From DTJG01 sp964532995 (GTDB lineage: Bacteria; Ratteibacteria; UBA8468; B48-G9; DTJG01), in NCBI GenBank assembly GCA_964532995.1, contig CAZHJN010000068.1, forward strand, positions 1 to 6,459: a DNA stretch of 6,459 nucleotides, given 5' to 3'. The position numbers were made by a program, and so were the translations under genes. Shown piece after piece: positions 5,486 through 6,459 of the stretch (within the stretch, counting starts at the first letter, position 1; every line of letters begins with the position of its first letter). The notes under the pieces are model-generated. The model made no database searches, was not told the DNA's origin, and was given only the letters and a program-made list of their open reading frames with translations.

Positions 5486-6214
5486 ATGAGAAAGCTTGGA
5501 GTTAATATTGACCATGTGGCAACCCTCAGACAGGCAAGGAAAGGGAAATTTCCGGATCCTGTGACAGCGGCCGGTATATGCGAAATTGCTGGCTGTGATT
5601 CTATCGTATGTCACCTGAGGGAAGACAGAAGACACATTCAGGATAGAGACGTTTATCAATTAAAAAACACTGTAAGAAGATTGAATCTTGAGATGGCAAC
5701 GAGTGATGAGATTATTGAAATCGCTTTAAAAGTGCTTCCGGCGCAAGTTACTCTCGTACCTGAAAAAAGAGAGGAGCTGACGACTGAAGGCGGCCTGGAT
5801 GTGGTAAAAAATGAAAGGAAATTGGCGGAGACCGTTAAACTTTTTCATGAAAATAAAATTACGGTAAGCATGTTTATTGAACCGGATTTCAGCCAGGTGG
5901 ATGCATCAAAAGCAGTGGGAGCCGATGCCATAGAAATTCATACCGGCAGATATGCGGAATATTTTGAAAAACATCAGGAAGAAAAATGGCAGGAAGAACT
6001 CAATAAAATCCTGAAAGCCTCAGAATATGCAATGTCAACTGGGCTTAAAGTACATGCAGGACACGGTCTTGACTATCATAATATAGTTCCGGTCTTGAAG
6101 ATACGGTATATTGAAGAATTTAACATAGGTTACAGTATCATTTGTAAAGCACTCTTTGTTGGATTGTATTCTGCTGTCTCAGAGATGTCAAAACTGATAA
6201 AAACAGCCCATTAG
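5486..6214 (+). CDS. pdxJ: Pyridoxine 5'-phosphate synthase (PdxJ)
   Basis: A 242-residue TIM-barrel enzyme, normal length, that condenses 3-amino-2-oxopropyl phosphate with 1-deoxyxylulose 5-phosphate to pyridoxine 5'-phosphate, the last ring-forming step of the DXP-dependent vitamin B6 pathway. Family motifs: LGVNIDHVATLRQAR (4-18; Asn7, Asp9, His10, Arg18), CHLREDRRHI (42-51; catalytic His43, Arg45, His50), LNLEM (66-70; catalytic Glu69), VPEKREELTTEGGLDV (91-106), EIHTGRYA (150-157) and VHAGHGLDYHNI (189-200; catalytic His193). The phosphate-site motif, normally NIGH-[SA]-I, reads NIGYSII (213-219), with Tyr216 replacing His; other active-site residues are intact. The start is fixed by a strong Shine-Dalgarno 11 bases after hisC. 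It is the last gene of the run; acpS, often found downstream of pdxJ, does not follow within the window. Confidence 0.97.
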   Translation: MRKLGVNIDHVATLRQARKGKFPDPVTAAGICEIAGCDSIVCHLREDRRHIQDRDVYQLKNTVRRLNLEMATSDEIIEIALKVLPAQVTLVPEKREELTTEGGLDVVKNERKLAETVKLFHENKITVSMFIEPDFSQVDASKAVGADAIEIHTGRYAEYFEKHQEEKWQEELNKILKASEYAMSTGLKVHAGHGLDYHNIVPVLKIRYIEEFNIGYSIICKALFVGLYSAVSEMSKLIKTAH

Positions 6215-6267
6215 GACCAAAATAAAGCCATTTTTTTTGAAAAATACGATAAAACCTACGGTCTGTC

Positions 6268-6290
6268 TTAAAATTCGGATTTTAAAATCC
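6268..6290. repeat. Two overlapping AT-rich palindromes downstream of pdxJ
   Basis: TTAAAAT-TCGG-ATTTTAA (6268-6285) is a perfect 7-bp stem with a four-base loop. GGATTTTAAAATCC (6277-6290) is a perfect 14-bp palindrome that shares the second arm, so the two structures exclude each other. No T-run follows on either strand close enough to make a standard intrinsic terminator. It could be a weak bidirectional terminator, an mRNA 3'-end stem or a protein-binding site. Confidence 0.5.
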
Positions 6291-6316
6291 AATATACTTC
6301 AATTTGGTCAATAATA

Positions 6317-6421
6317 CTTTTCATCTGCTTTCATCTCCACATTTACCAGTTTCTCAATTCCATGGTCCGGGGACTTCGGTGTTCCTGTGGATAAGTCTGA
6401 ATAATTGTTCCAGATGAAATG
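6317..6421. repeat. Inverted repeat TTTCATCTG / CAGATGAAA with an extra direct copy
   Basis: TTTCATCTG (6319-6327) is the exact reverse complement of CAGATGAAA (6411-6419); including the C/G pair at 6317/6421 gives 10 of 11 matching positions. A second copy, TTTCATCT, lies at 6329-6336, ten bases after the first. The arms enclose about 83 bases that include the DnaA box. Confidence 0.45.
6386..6394 (-). promoter_or_regulatory. Consensus DnaA box (isolated)
   Basis: TGTGGATAA on the + strand reads TTATCCACA on the minus strand, an exact match to the consensus DnaA box. It is the only exact copy I found in the window. An isolated box could be a DnaA titration or regulatory site; it could also be chance or part of a minus-strand coding sequence (codons CTT ATC CAC AGG in one open frame). 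Confidence 0.3.
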
Positions 6422-6427
6422 TATTAT

Positions 6428-6457
6428 CCTGATTATCAGGGACTTGTATATTATAAT
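6428..6457 (+). promoter_or_regulatory. Possible promoter with inverted repeat at the right edge
   Basis: A perfect -10 hexamer TATAAT lies at 6452-6457. At the -35 distance is only CTGATT (6429-6434), a poor match. CCTGAT-T-ATCAGG (6428-6440) is a 6-bp inverted repeat covering that position and could be an operator. The downstream gene, if any, is outside the window, and TATAAT is common in AT-rich DNA. Confidence 0.25.
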
Positions 6458-6459
6458 GT

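Larger units (their letters stand above)
6215..6459. other. 3' region without an assignable gene
   Basis: These 245 bases hold no gene I can name and no convincing GC-rich Rho-independent terminator for pdxJ. The T8 run at 6231-6238 is preceded only by the weak stem AAAAT/ATTTT. Visible are an AT-rich double palindrome (6268-6290), an inverted repeat (6317-6327 with 6411-6421), a consensus DnaA box (6386-6394) and a possible promoter at the right edge. Two minus-strand frames stay open to the window edge, ending at TCA 6308-6310 and TCA 6354-6356; either could be the tail of a convergent gene. I recognise neither. Confidence 0.6.

Noticed and set aside
5318..5659. Minus-strand open frame of 113 codons across the hisC/pdxJ junction
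   Set aside because: It is antisense to two firmly identified genes, without a Shine-Dalgarno or any family signature.
6215..6309. GACCAAA (6215-6221) and TTTGGTC (6303-6309) as terminal inverted repeats of a small mobile element
   Set aside because: Seven matching bases over a 95-base span in AT-rich DNA is weak, with no target-site duplication visible and no second copy in the window.
6414..6459. Short + strand open frame from ATG 6414 to the window edge
   Set aside because: It has no Shine-Dalgarno, only 15 codons are visible, and it overlaps the inverted repeats; nothing supports it as a gene start.

Overview
The window is a compact, AT-rich bacterial chromosomal segment with every recognisable gene on the + strand. 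It holds the end of one transcription unit (3' end of cobO, then a small nitroreductase). After that comes a six-gene, tightly packed run: M18 aminopeptidase, yjbQ, a two-part NUDIX protein, trpS, hisC and pdxJ. The last 245 bases contain no recognisable gene. I see no tRNA, rRNA, CRISPR array, insertion sequence or phage gene. The phylum cannot be fixed from the sequence. The gene set, including a CobO-type adenosyltransferase, a short FMN nitroreductase and a TrpRS with a four-cysteine iron-sulfur motif of the type known from Thermotoga maritima, fits an anaerobic, cobalamin-using bacterium. That is an inference.

Layout. 1-189 encodes the C-terminal 62 residues of cob(I)alamin adenosyltransferase. 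252-752 is the nitroreductase, with a strong ribosome binding site. Between 754 and 786 lies the best promoter candidate in the window (TTGACG, 17 bases, TACAAT), whose -10 box is covered by a perfect 12-bp palindrome, so it may be repressed. From 821 to 6214 the six genes have spacings of +11, +26, -4, +1 and +11 bases, which points to one operon. The first and last genes (the M18 peptidase and pdxJ) have strong Shine-Dalgarno sequences. yjbQ, the NUDIX gene and hisC have almost none and probably depend on translational coupling.

Functional reading. The operon mixes housekeeping jobs: peptide turnover (M18), a YjbQ-family enzyme of uncertain role, nucleotide-diphosphate hydrolysis (NUDIX), tRNA charging (TrpRS), a PLP-dependent aminotransferase (HisC) and de novo PLP ring synthesis (PdxJ). 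With the upstream cobO, cofactor metabolism is the loose common theme. No single pathway unites them.

Most worth checking: the C-x19-C-x6-C-x2-C motif in TrpRS; the roughly 120-residue N-terminal region of unknown nature on the NUDIX protein; a Tyr in place of the usual His in the PdxJ 'NIGH' phosphate-site motif; the promoter/palindrome at 754-786; the four-copy octamer at the yjbQ stop codon; and the structured, unassigned 3' tail with a consensus DnaA box. I found no convincing evidence of a new multi-gene system.
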